Source: Agelaius tricolor
Lineage: Eukaryota > Chordata > Aves > Passeriformes > Icteridae
Assembly: GCA_023055355.1 (NCBI GenBank)
Contig: JALJCS010000002.1
Span: forward strand, 88,313,001 to 88,377,000
Direction: 5' to 3'
DNA length: 64,000 nt
Shown one piece after another: positions 10,664-23,400 of this stretch. Numbering within the stretch: the stretch's first letter is position 1; each line of letters opens with the position of its first letter. A model generated the notes under the pieces. The model ran no database searches. It worked only from the letters and a program-made list of their open reading frames with translations, and was not told the DNA's origin. The translations under genes and the position numbers were made by a program.

Positions 10664-12009
10664 CTCTTGCATCCATTTATTCTGATAGAAATAGAAATTG
10701 TTTGGCCAGTGCTTGGGGACCACCACCACCTCCTGCTGCCCAGGGTGTTACCAGCACACAGGTGCCTCTTCCCACTGCCACCTTGCCAGTGACACAAATC
10801 ATTGTTTTACATGACTGGGGAAGAGGAAAGGAGATGTGTTAAATGAGAAAACAGGTGTTAGGCTTCACATCAGCTCTGAGAATGCGTGGATGCAGAAGGA
10901 GAGGCAACCCTTGGCATAGCCTCTGGTGCACTCATTCCAGCTGGGCTGATGCTTAGAGTAAACATCAATGTAAACATTTTCTACAGAAGTGGTTTCACAT
11001 GCAAACATCAGCTAAGAGAAAAAAAGAAAGAACCCTGTCATTACCTTTCCAGGTAAGAAATTTATCATCACTGAAGGATGTTGGAGCCAGTTTTTTCTCC
11101 AATAAATTTTTAGTACAGCAGCCATGTCCCATGACAGGTTTGCTGCTGCTTCAGTTGGGAGAGCAGAGTTGTGTTTCTGCATGAACAAGAGAAATGTAGT
11201 ATCCACTTCAAAAATCCCTGGTGGCACAGTAGAACTGCTGAGTGACACATGATCTGGAGATCTGACCAGTACAGGGCTGAACTTGGGATGATGCAGTTAT
11301 TTTGCTTTACTTTCAGCTGGCAAATTGTCTGTCTTCATCTTGATAACCCAGGAGAATCTTGATCAGTTTCTGGGAGACATAAATTTGTCTGGCTATGATG
11401 AATTAAAAGTTCTTGTGAGTGGCCTGAAAATAATACCATGCCTATATAAAAACAATTAGGAAAAATGCTGTATATCTCCAAAAGCTGTTAACACCAATAG
11501 CATCTTAATTTGTCTATAAGGATCTGGCCCATATATTCTTTATAGACCTAGGTCATTTCTTAATTTCTTTTTTGAAACTTCCATGAATCTCTAGTGGCAG
11601 AAAGGAAGGGTGATCCCTGACCACATGTTCCAATGAAAGTGCAAAGCCCCTCTTCCCTTTGCTTCTCTGGTCTAAGGAACCTGAGGCCACCACATTGTGA
11701 AAGATTCAACCTCATGACTGCCTTGGCCTGGATGATGTGAGAGCAGAATTCATACCTGACCTATCTGCCTCCAGTCAAACAAGACCTCAGCACTTGCAAG
11801 AATGAGAATGTTACATTTCAAACTTCCTCCCTTGGTAAAAAGTTCCATGTGAACTTACAAAACAGAGGCCATGGCCAAGAATTTGACAATGTTTTCCTAA
11901 GGGGAAAATGGTTTGTATTAAGAAGTTATAGGGAGGACATACTAGGACCTCTTTCTCAATCAGGTCCCCTAAATATGACTTGGAACCCTGTGTTCTAATT
12001 CTTGCCCAT

Positions 12010-12240
12010 CTTAAAATGCCATATATATGCATGTGTGTATATGCATTAAAATAAAGAAATAATAAATAAACAATGAAAATAAATACGTAAATATACATTT
12101 ATATGTAGATGTATACACACCTATAAAATATTATGTGCAGACATCTACATAATAATGTATATAATATTATATATAAAACCTTATGAAAACATGCCCATGA
12201 TTATATATATGTGTGTATATTTACAAGTATATATTCCTGT
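12010..12240. repeat. AT-rich low-complexity tract (TA/TG/AATA-rich)
   Basis: Short runs of tatata, tgtgta and aataaataaa make up most of this stretch. It includes several AATAAA strings that arise from composition. It should not be read as a set of polyadenylation sites without transcript data. Confidence 0.75.
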
Positions 12241-14997
12241 GGGCATAAAAAGCAGTGTATGTATAATAGGTGTTTATAAGTACATTCAGTCTTTCTCTGT
12301 ATTACATGTACACACAAGGAAGCAAGAAAACAGGACCAGATCATGTATGAAAAACTCTGTCCCTCAACTGGCTTGCTGTGCTTGCAATTAGTTAATTCTG
12401 TAACCACAGCAATCAAATGCTGCAGTGGCTGTAACACAAGGCTTTGCCTGAGAGATAAAAGAAGCTATTGAGAGCTAATGCATGACCAGCAGCTCCAGTG
12501 TGTGTCAGTTTTTAGTGAAGTGAATGCCTGGAAACCACAGATCTTGCCCAATGCACCCAAGATGTTTCTGTCTCTAGCCTGGTTTCCTAAGGAAACTGAG
12601 TGTATGCAGACATACTGTTCATTTGTTTGTCTGTCAGGCAGCCCCTTTGTGGGAAATGTCAAACAAAGCAGGCAGAAGTGTAAAGATCTCAGAAGCATTG
12701 CAATTCCGGCAATAAAACATGAAATCAAAGAGCAGGGCAAGGTAGAGGCTGACCACATTGTCCCTGCCAAGGCCATGCACACCTGCCAGGCAGTCACTGC
12801 ACCCAACACGTCTGCAGTGTGGCCCAACCACCCCAGCAGCAGCACAAAAAGGGGTTTTAAACAGATTTGCAAGCTGGAAACAAGTAGTCATGGAGGAGGC
12901 AGAGCTGAAGGAATCACAGATGGGGAATAGTGGTTATTACATTTCTGTAAAGGAGTTTTGTGGGGACATTGGACACAAATCTGTAGGAAACCAAGCACTG
13001 TTAGCTCTGCTGCTCTGCTTGTGCCACTGGTTGTCTGTCCAGTGGCTCTTTATGGGGAAGAGCATCACTTGTAGCCAATTACTTTGATCTGAAGTCTGTG
13101 GTGCATTTGAGATCCTTTGTTTTAATGGGTGTTTACAAGCAGATTAGCCCTAGGACTAGGGCAACAGTCCAGCTTTAGATTCAGTTCCCTGGCTCCCTCT
13201 GTGCCTGGGGAAATCATGTATCTTTTAAAAAAGTACTTTTGTGGTTACTGTTTGAATTCACTGAAGATCTAGATCCCCAAAGGCTTTCATGGATCCAGCC
13301 CTTTGCTTCAATTTCCTCAGGATTTTAGAGCCAGAACAAGGCCCTACTGTTCATTGCCTCCTCCAGCAGGAACTGATGCTCATTGTACATTTGTGCAATG
13401 GGCCCAGGTCTCTGCTGGGACCTGAAAGTGATGCCACCATCAACAATTACAGCATTGAGGAGGTACCAGGGTCAGACCCCTCTGCTGCAATGGGCAAGTG
13501 AAAGGCTAAAGAAAGGATGAGAGTGACAATTTTGCAATCCACCTAAGCCAAGACTGTTTGACACACATTCAGCTCATGGAGATCATCCTGTTGGTCCTCT
13601 AGGCTGGGTCAAGGATGTAGGGTGGGATTTTGAAGGTCTGGTCATGCTGGCATGAAAGCAGGCATGAAGGTTAAATTTTAAAATGCCTTTCCATGGAGTG
13701 TTGGCTGGAATTTAAAACACCATTTTGATGTAAACGCAACTGGAAACACGGAGTAGTGCAGTTGCCATGTTTTTGAGGTGTTCACCAGGTTTGTGCTGTG
13801 TATATGTAATATTCCAGGAAAACCACAACATTTAAAAAGACTGTGTCATCTTTTAAATTAAACCCTGGGATTTTTCTTGTCCCAGCTTTCTTGAAGGAAT
13901 TTTGAAACAAACAGTTAATTAAATGGATAGAGACAGTGTTCTCACTATCTAGAGGCACATCTCCACACATTTACCTTCTCAAATTGTGACTTTCCAGTTT
14001 TAACATTTCTATAGAGTTATTTCTGTCAGCTTCATATACAGAAATATATGAAAAAATAATGAGAAAACCAGCTTGGTTTGGCAGTCTGAGTTACTCCAGC
14101 TATATAACACATTACTTGTTTGTAGAGCATCATGGTGAGGTTTTTTTAAGATGGCACATTGCTGCTGTGGTTTAAAGATATTAAATAAGTGGCAAATGGT
14201 TAATGAATCTGTGACTGGCACCTCATTGAGAAGTTTAGGCAAGCAAATGAAGGTGAAATATATTTAGGTGAAATATATCTGTGGCTGACATTTCCCATCT
14301 TCTTGCCTGGCTAATGTCCAAGTGGGCATTTGCAATCTGTGACAAAGCTGGAAACTGGAGGACAAATAAAAGTAAAGCCTGCACTGTAATGTGGTGAAAA
14401 AGGATAGTCTGAGAGCATTTCCTTCATTTTGAATATTTTGGCAGATTGGAAAAGCCAGTTGTTTCCCAACTTACATTTCTTTGCTGGTCTGTTTCTGGCT
14501 CAACATTTGGGTTTTTTTTCTGCAGCACTCTTATTGGACTTGAGACAGAGGTTTGGAGTATTTGAGCAAAGTGGAGTGTATTACCCAACCTGCCTAAGCA
14601 TGTCTTCATTATCAGCTCTCTTGAGAAGTTGCAGGAGCAACCTGTTTGCAAAAGCCATTCAAACTGAAATTGTTCAAACAAGGTTATTAAAGACATGGGG
14701 AAAAGCATTTAAATTAATTACAAAACACTTTTTTTGTATCCCTTCATTTATGTACCTCCAGAGCTAACCACAGTAAGGATTCTACCTTTTAATTCTAAAA
14801 AAAATACCTGCAGTGTTTTCCAACAAATCAAGTTTGCCTTCTAGCCTGAAGTTCCTTACTTGCCTTCATAGGAACATAAATACTTTGAGTGGCCTCCTGT
14901 CCTGGACTGAGATTGGTCAGCTGGGCTTGTTTATGGCAAGAAAGCACCTTCTCCTCACTCTCCCCAGCCTTCTCCTCCAGTGTGCCTTTTTTATACT

Positions 14998-15030
14998 CTT
15001 TTTTTTTTCTTTTTTTTTTTTTCTTTTTCC
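14998..15030 (+). repeat. T-rich tract
   Basis: A run of thymines broken only by single cytosines, ending in a C-rich stretch. It is a low-complexity polypyrimidine tract in intergenic DNA and lies inside an open frame that I do not accept as coding. Confidence 0.85.
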
Positions 15031-18000
15031 CCCAAGAAGGGCAGTCCTCTACACTTTTAAGCATTTTCCAGCCACCTGTGCCTCTGGCAATAGCTTTCCC
15101 CAAAAGTACCATATTTCCCTGCTGTCTCCAGAGGCACCAGAAGTCCCATCTGGCCTCTGCAACCTCTGCTCACCCACGTGGCAGCTGCCCAGCACACAAT
15201 CCTGCATGAAGGGCTTCCTGGCTGCTTCCACTAGTCTGGGAATGCCATCATCTCCTCAGTATTTGCACTTTCCAAATGAAGTGCTGATCCTTTGTGAGGT
15301 TGTGCTTCTGTAGGATCTCCTCTGCCCCAAACACACATGAGCAGCAGAGAGGGAATGGCTGCAGGATCAGATCAGCGTTTAACATTGGCAGCTGGTGATA
15401 AAGAGCTAAGATTTTTTTTTTATTTGGCCATATTACCATTACAAATAAATGAAACCACATTGCAGCCATTCAGTAAATGACAATTCCCTAGCTGGAGAGA
15501 TCTGTGTGGGTCTGAGGCCCAGCAGGTTGGTGGGACAGTGTGCACCTCACCGCTGTGTGTGGGTCTGGGTGGCACCTTTGCATGGGGTGGGCTTGCCAAA
15601 CCCTACAAGGCTGTTCCCTGTGCCAATGCCAGGTCCAAAGGGTGGGGCAGACCCACAGCTCAGCAGCCCCATCCTCCCTGCCCATCATGCTGAGCCTTGT
15701 GAGGACTTGTGCACACACAGAGGGACATACACACGCAGAGCCAGGGCATGAAAAGCCCAGGCTGGTGACATGTCCTGCTCTTTTCCAAGTGCCCTGGCTC
15801 GTGTAGGCTTTGCCTGGAGCTGCCCCAGCCCTTCTCCAGTGCTGCTGCCCAGCAAACAGCCCTGCCCTCCCCCAGCCCCCTCCAGGCACTGACCTTGACC
15901 TGAATACCATAATCCACTCCAGCCACAAGCAATTGCAGAGAGTGGCAGGTCACCCAGGGATACTTTCTGCAGCTCTACTGCAGGTCACAGCCCACTGTGG
16001 TGCAGCTGCTTATGAAGGAAAACTGCCTGCCATCCCTTTTCCCAACCCTTGGGCTCTTTCCCATGCCCAGGGGTGTCTGCATCCAGTGTTTGATGCACAT
16101 CCCAGCAGTGCCAAAGCATGTAGGGGTCCATGGGATGTGGGGCTGCCTCTTTAATGACATCAAAACAATGACTCTCCTCCAGCCCATAGGAGTGCTGGGT
16201 AAGCAAATGATCCCCACGCTGAGCTGCAGAGAACAGACATTGAACTGTCTGGCAGTTGCAATCAGAAGCCTTTTTTTTTCCTTTTTCTTCCCCCCTAACA
16301 CTGGTCAGCAGCTGTGTTGTTTATAAAATGAATGGAGCCCTTAATGAAGCAATAGATAGAAACAGTGAGAGGCTGTGTCTGTCTGTTACAAAGGGCTGAG
16401 GGGGAAGGGTTGAGCTCTTAAAATACCCTGACATCCTTTCTGCCACTTATTTAAACATTAGGCATAGCAGTGATCAGCTACCACCATAAAGTCTATATTT
16501 GGCTCTGTGGAAATGCTAAATCCACACATCAAACCAGCTGTTCATATAGACAGGGAGGGATTTCTGTGCCTGTGAATGTAAAATAGTGCAAAATAGTGTA
16601 AAGAAAAAAAGGAGCAGACAGCATGTGGGAAGGGGGAGGGCCAAGCTGCAACCAACACTGCTCAGTGTGTTGCATTGGTGGATGCAACAGACCCCATTAC
16701 AGGCACATGGAGGATTGCAGCAGATACTCTGCCCAAGAGGCAAAGGCAGACAGGGAGAGGATTCCAGCCCTGGGGAGAACAAATAAGCAGCTTTGCTATA
16801 AACAGTTTTCACTCCAGCTCAGTCCATCACTCACAACACGTGACATTAATAATAAACCTCAAAAACACATCTAGGTTAAAGTTTCCAGCTGTTCAGTCAA
16901 TAGAGACTTTTAAAGAGGAAAGCAGCAGCATCCTTCAGCACAAAAGTCCTGCTGCCACCACATGGGATTGGCACATCCACTCCCCCTCTGCAAGGACAGG
17001 GAGGGGGAAGGATAGCATGAAGTTAAGCCAGATTTTTATACAGTAGATGTCAAGGCCTAGGCAGAGGTGGAAATAACTTGGATTTTAGCAATGACATCCC
17101 TTCTATTAGTGGTTTTGAAGAGTACCACTGCTGCAAAGATTTGGCATTGAGATACACTAATGCAATCAGGAAGCCTCATGGTCCCTGGGAGCCCATCCTG
17201 TTTTGTTTCTTTATAGCCCCAAAAGCACTGTGAGGAGCAAACTGGATATTTTCTGGAAACCTCCTGTTACCCAGTCAGAATTTCCTCTATGCCACAGTAG
17301 CTCCATAGTGGCCATTCACACTTGGAAAAAAGTGAGACCCCAGCTCCTGTTTTCCAGGTAAATGACTCTACAATATTCAGGCTAACACAGAAGTCAGCTT
17401 CTGCAGGTCTGGGAAGGGTTTTTTAAAAAATTCTGATAAATCTTCAAACCACTTGCATCTCTTAAGTTACAACATAAGCTAAAGATGCCAGGAGGGCAGT
17501 ACTGCAGGGAAAGAGGAGTCAAAACTCTTTGTAAAAGGTGAGACACCATTCCTCTGTGCTGCCCTCCAGCTTTTATGCACAGGAACACAGTGTTCTCTGC
17601 CAAATGAACACTTCTGATGGCAAAGCTGACATTTGTAGTGATCCTAGCAACTCCTTGCAGCTCAGAATTGCTTGCAGATCCCTTTGTGCTGCAATAAGGC
17701 TTGGATGCATTCCTCCCCATTAAACCAAAATAAACTGCCTGGGCTTGACAGGCACACCATGGTGTCCTTGTGGAAGGAATGATTAGCCATTCCCAGAAAA
17801 GCTCAGCAAAGAACCCAGCTTTGCCCCTCTTTTGTAAGATGGGCTGGCACAGGTTGCTCCTGTTTTCACTGGCACTGGCTGTCAAGCCCTTTGCTGGTAT
17901 CAGTCCAGTCCTGTGCTGAATCATCACATCCAGTAGAGCCTTGGCTCAGACATGACAAATATTTGCTTTTGCATCTTCCTATCACAGGATTTTTTGAGTT

Positions 18001-18609
18001 ACAGGAGGAATGAGCAGCCCAAAATAGTCCCAGCAAAGTCATCAAAGCACCTGTCCCTGAAAACTCCAGTATGTTAAGTAAGTCACTGGGTTAATCTTTA
18101 CTTTCCTGAAATTACATTCTTGTAAGAGCTCCAAAAAGAACCACCTTTAAAAAATCCAAGTCACATCTGCAATTTCAGTCAGGAGGCCTGAGTAACTCCA
18201 GCTATTCATGGGGAACTCATCACATCAATGGATTTAGAGATCAGAAAGGATGCAATGAGTGTGGCACCAACTCCAGTGAGGAAGTCAGACCCCAGATCTG
18301 TACTCTAGACAGTTCTTTGGCCAGGGAGACAGAAAAAAAGTTCAAACAGCAAATAGTACTCTGTATCATGGCTTAATAATTTTCTGCATTTCTATATCCT
18401 TTAGTACTAAAGTAGTCAGCAAAAAAGCTGAATAAGTGTGTGCTGTTTTATTAGAATAGTAGGCTGGAGGAAGGAAAGCTCTGAGCATAAAAGCAGGGAA
18501 TGACAGATCTGAGTAAAATCAGAAAGACTTCATTTATATAAAGGGATGACAAGAATATATTTGGACTGAAAAAGATTATTGTACTCCTGGCAAAATATGA
18601 AGACACCAG

Positions 18610-20178
18610 ACATTGCAAAGTTACAAATTTATTTGTTTTGAAATAAATACAAATACTTCATTAAGAAACTTTTCTTGATAGACTTTACACAATAGCTTTA
18701 TTCTTTCTGGAAATTGTCTGTTCTTCCCACAAAATGTTATGGATATTCTACACAAGAGCTGAAGTTAGTCAATATAAAGTAACCTAGATGGTGTTCTTCT
18801 GAACAAGCAATCCCAAAGTATTAACATTTGCTATTTAACTGCTCAGCATTTGAGCTTTTCATCTGTGTGAGGACTGCGATTCAGCAGGTATGCACTGGAG
18901 CTGTGGAAATCCTGTCCCACTAGCTATGGAAGGACAAACTTAAGAACACCCAACTGTGACATTCTGAGTGGCAGAAAGGTATCAAGCCACTAGCTTCAAA
19001 GAAAGCAACTCAAGGAGGCTATGCAAAGATGCAGAACCAGCAGATCACGACATTTACAAAGTCATTAGACACTGCATTCCAGACATACAGTGTTGCTGCT
19101 CCACCACTTCATGGAATACACTTTTCAGCACCAGTGAAATCTCATCAGTTTCAAATCTAGTAATTAGTGGCAGTTGAATGTACAGTATCTAATTACATGC
19201 CCACCCCACAGTTATTCATCTCTCCTGACAAAGAACAGCTGGATCTGTCTGCTTACAGAACTCCAAATTTATGACAATTGTGCTGGACTGCAAAGATAAG
19301 AAGCTTTCTGAAGGAAATATCAAGCTGATTCTGCTTAGCTCGCATGTACAGCTACCCTACTTGTTACAACTACACCAACTCCTGCAGTTTGGTACACCCT
19401 TTGGCCCAAGTTCCCAAACAGGAAATCCTACCTTGCTTACCAAATTTAAATCCTGTCCTCATTTGGCTAAGCAGGTTTTAGGGTCTAGGAGGGGGGAAGG
19501 AAAGGAAGACTGGAACTAAATCTCAAAAAAGTGAAATGAAAAACCTTAAAGATTTAGTTCATCTCAAAGTCACATTAAAATTGCCTATTTTAGTAGAGTA
19601 TTATTGTACATAGGAAAACAGGCTTGAATACTAATGAATTAGAAGGCCTATAAATGCACGATACGTTAACTTCTCTATCATTTGAAGTCAAGCTATATAC
19701 AATGAATTCAACTCCAGCTTCAACATGAGGCCATAACACATTTGTTTCATTTCCTTTTCTTAAAGTCATCCTTAACAGTTATTTTTTTCTCCCCCGCTTT
19801 GAAACTCATCTCAAATTGTGCCAGTTTACTTCAAGAGAAGAAGAGATAAAGGGCCCTGTAACAGCTTTGATTTTAAAGGAGGGTACTGAGCAATTCTGGT
19901 TTGACTCTGAAGTGTTTACAACCACATCAGCTTTTGGCAAGTATCCTTTAGAATTTGGCATCCACTGAAGGAGGGCACAATAGCAGCAGCTGTCTGAGAC
20001 ACAAGAATAACGATAGAGCAAATGAGATGCTTCTTTTCTTTGGTCCCTCTCAGACCCTGGTGAACAGAGTTCATCCTACAGAATAGCTAGAGATTAATAC
20101 CAGTTATGTTTTTGTGATACACAGGGGGCATCCATTACTTTTTCACACTGTGACCCGTTTTGAACCTCCCAGAGCCAT
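18610..20178 (-). other. NDRG1: NDRG1 3' UTR
   Basis: It runs from the stop codon (TAG, minus strand, 20181-20179) to the probable cleavage region near 18610, about 1.57 kb, close to the size I recall for human NDRG1. It contains a Pumilio-type UGUAUAUA element (minus strand, 20-bp region at 19694-19701). Sequence is AT-rich in the distal half. No interspersed repeat was recognised. Confidence 0.75.
18628..18633 (-). terminator. NDRG1: NDRG1 polyadenylation signal (AATAAA on the minus strand)
   Basis: The plus strand reads tttatt. On the minus strand AATAAA is followed within 30 nt by a GT-rich stretch (TGTCTGGTGTC), a good downstream element. A second AATAAA lies 69 nt upstream in the transcript at 18697-18702 and could be an alternative. 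Confidence 0.7.
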
Positions 20179-20444
20179 CTAACAGGACACTTCCATGGAC
20201 TTGGGGCTCGATTGTTCCGCGTTGCTCGCCGAGTTGGGCGTCAGCTCGATCCGCGTGTCCGTGTGGGAGCGGTTCCTGGAGCCGTCCCCGGTGTGGGAGC
20301 GGCTCCTCGTTCCCTCCCCGGTGTGGGAGCGGCTCCTGGTGCCTTCCCCGGTGTGGGAGCGGCTCCTCTGTCCTTCCAAGGAGGTGACGCTGGAGCCAGA
20401 AGCCGTGCGGGACCGCATCAGCCTGGTCATGCTGGCAGAGGGCA
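20179..20444 (-). CDS. NDRG1: NDRG1 exon 16, coding part: C-terminal tail with SGK1/GSK3 repeats
   Basis: The acceptor cttcttgcag lies just above 20444. The first two bases complete Met315. The exon encodes residues 316-402. The start matches human ([22 protein letters not shown]), quoted here as two motifs: PSASMTRLM and [10 protein letters not shown]. Then come four decapeptide repeats with the core R-x-R-S-H-T, and a conserved end, PKSMEVSC. By position Thr328, Ser330, Thr346, Thr356 and Thr366, the known human SGK1 sites, are all present. The residue after each repeat Thr is Gly or Asp instead of the human Ser. Confidence 0.97.
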
Positions 20445-23400
20445 CTGCAAGAAGAGCCCTTCATTAGTGCCTGCTGCATGGATGTGGAAGGAAGCCCTTG
20501 CCTGTCACAGACATATTTGCTGAAAAATCCTTTCCTTAGGATCTTTTCTCCTGAGAAGCTGAGAGGCCTCAGAAACGAAATGTAAACAATGATTATCTGC
20601 TGCTGTGGAATGCAACAGGTGCATCTGTGATTGGTCTCATGTGCTTGTTTTTAATTAATGGCCAATCACAGTCCAGCTGTCTCAGACTCTCTGGTCAGTC
20701 ACAAGATTTTATTATCATTCCTTTGCCTTCCTTGCCAGCCTTCTGATGGAATCCTTTCTTCTATTCTTTTAGTATAGTTTTAATAGATCGTTTCCTTTTA
20801 ATATAATATATATCATAAAATAATAAATCAGCCTTCTGAAACATGGAGTCAAGATTCTTATCTCTTCCCTCATCCTGGGATACCTGCAAACACCACCACA
20901 TTTGCTTTCCCCTTGGCCTTAACCATCCTTGGAGGAGCCTTCATGGTGGAATGGATACTTTTCAGGGTACCTTCACATGCTCCCCTGCTCCAAGCATGTG
21001 GTTAAGGAGACCAAATTACTACAGTGGAATTAATGGCCAGGGCGGAGGAATTCAAGAAACTTTAGAGCACACTGCTGTGGCTGGAAGAATCCAGGGGGAA
21101 ACTGAAGAGACTCATCAGCCCTCCCATTACTTTCCAATATTGAACCCCTGCTGGCAGCCCAGGCTCATAGTGCATCCTCACAGCAGCAGTCAGAAGCAAA
21201 TACATGAAAAACAAACAGCTACAACTCAAAGAAGTTTAAATGAGGTTTTAAACCTCATTTGAAACCAATGAGGTTTTAAATGCTGTGTGCAGTAGATGAA
21301 CCTCATCCTTTGATGCCACGAGGGGACACTATTACAAATAGCCAACCTTAAAAACATTGAGACGAAGTAAAAGAGGTATTTGTGGGTATAAGCTGTTTGC
21401 AAAGCTCTCTACTATTTAATAACATCACTTGGTTTGAAAACCCTTTGCCCAGATACAGCATGTGTTTTTTCCCCTTGCAAATGCATTTCCAAAAGGGAAA
21501 AAGTGACACGTGGGATCAGAGACTCTCTGGGTGCTTAAATGCCCAATTAACTTCAGTAGCAAGATCAGCCATTCAATAAAGCCAATACTTACTGTATCCC
21601 ATTCCCTGAACAAAGTATTTGAAAGCTTCAGCAAGCTTGGCAGGCTGCAAAAAAGAGGCAGAGTTATCGTAGGCATTGCTCAGCAGGTTATATTACAATG
21701 TTACAGATTCCACAGATGCCCTATCTTAAGAGGGACATATTAAATATTCTCTGGGTTCTAATGACTGCATGAAAACTTCATTTGTAAGAAAATTCCATCA
21801 TTTCCCTCCCTAGTCATCCCCCCATTATTTTACAAAATGGATACATACATTTGAGATCCAGGGAACACAAATGGTCCAAACCTGGCTCAAAACTTGAGCA
21901 GTTACTGAGGCAGGTGAACCAAAGTAAAACAACTGGCCTCACAAAATGTACAGGGCAGTTCATACTAGACTGGTAATTGAGTAATTCCTAATCAGCAGAG
22001 AAAAAATTCAGCTATTCAGAGCTGATAATTATGTGTATAGGGCAAGAAAGCTCACCAGGCATACAGCAGCACAAATGCCTACAACCAACATTCTTGCAAT
22101 GAGGCACTCCCTGCTCTTCTCCTCTGCTAACAGTGGCCACATAAGCTTTACAGGCTCAGTTATTTCACATGAAAATATTTTTTGTGTAATTCTCTGAACC
22201 ACTGCAAAGAATGAACTCCCTATAACAGAAGCAATGCACATACTACCATGTGGCTTTAAAAAAACCTTTTCCCAGTTCCCACTGGTGGAGCACACACTGC
22301 CTGTATAGGGATTCAGCTGCAGGCAATTACAAATTTATCTTTTCCTGAAGTTCACAAACATCACTTTATATTTCTTGGAAATCTGTTTAAATGTTAGATC
22401 ACATTCCAAAGCTGATTTACAAAACAGCTCTTTAAGAGAAGCAATACAAGTGCATAGGTAAATTTTAACTTTGCCAGCCTGGCTTTATTAGCAGCTTGGA
22501 ACTTATGCCTAAATGTGTTCTAGAAACTCCACTTCATCCACAGTCAAGCTGAGCCAGTGTATGCAATAACCTAGCATTGTTATTTCCTGTCTCCCACTTT
22601 CCTGATGTATACTATAAATAGTCCAAGTAAGAATGCTGTTAAAATGTCAGTGGTTAAAGCCTTAATCCACATTATCTTAGTAAATAGACATAAAATAATA
22701 CTTCTGCATTCCCACCTCAGTTCTTTCCTTGGTTAAGACGATCAGTGAAAATAATATCCCCCCCCAATCTTAATTTTGTGCTTCATTGCTCTTTAAAGAA
22801 AAAAGAAATCTCAGATGACCAACTGACATCATTATTCATGAAATCATAACCATCCTTTTGGCTGACATTTGGGAACAGCAAGTACCCTATAGGAAAACAC
22901 CCATTTGCTGCAGAACATGATTGGTAGGATTTCCGACAGCAAATCCTACCTGGGAAACTTGAGGGAGCCCACCACAGTCAGCCATCTGAAATGGGATGAG
23001 AACAGCCAGTTAGAGCAATGCCAGAGGAAATCATTTGTGCTCAGGATATATTGAAATGACCTTTTTAGCTATCTGGCAGAAAAACACTTCCTTTTGTTGT
23101 GTGAGTAACATACACGTGGATGAACGCATCAAAGCAAGCTGTTAAATGTTTATAAAGCTACCACTGCACCCCAGAAAACCACAAAGGCTCTTGATGCTCA
23201 GGGAAAGCATCAGCTGGAGCTACAAATGCTTTTTGCTGGGCAGCAATTACCAGTTTCTTAGAAACCAGCCTATTAATCCTGCTTGCAAGTTCAGCTCTGA
23301 ATTCCAATAACATGACTCTGTATTGACCTGGATGACAAACAGGGTAGGGAAAACAAACACCTAAAGCTCAGAGGTGAGAGAAAAAAGGGGAAAAATTATT

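Larger units (their letters stand above)
9386..18609. other. Intergenic region between convergent CCN4 and NDRG1
   Basis: About 9.2 kb separates the two 3' ends. It holds an AT-rich tandem repeat with a possible LTR fragment (9490-9830), a 28-bp duplication (10612-10663), a TA/TG-rich tract (12010-12240) and a T-rich tract (14998-15030). Open frames here (for example 150 codons at 12478-12930 and 166 codons at 14813-15313) overlap others on both strands. They have no recognised domain, so I do not call them genes. Part could be a long CCN4 3' UTR. Confidence 0.7.
20445..21592 (-). other. NDRG1 intron 15
   Basis: A 1.1 kb intron of which about 400 bp is a solo LTR (20503-20900), ending close to the acceptor. 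It also holds a short palindrome (21238-21260). Nothing else was recognised. Confidence 0.8.

Noticed and set aside
12050..12090. Several AATAAA strings as distal CCN4 polyadenylation sites
   Set aside because: They arise within an AT-rich low-complexity tract, and nothing else supports them.
12478..12930. 150-codon intergenic open frame
   Set aside because: A 135-codon frame lies opposite it. Neither has a recognisable domain or gene context.
14813..15313. 166-codon intergenic open frame
   Set aside because: It is held open by a T-rich tract that encodes a run of Phe. No homology was recognised.
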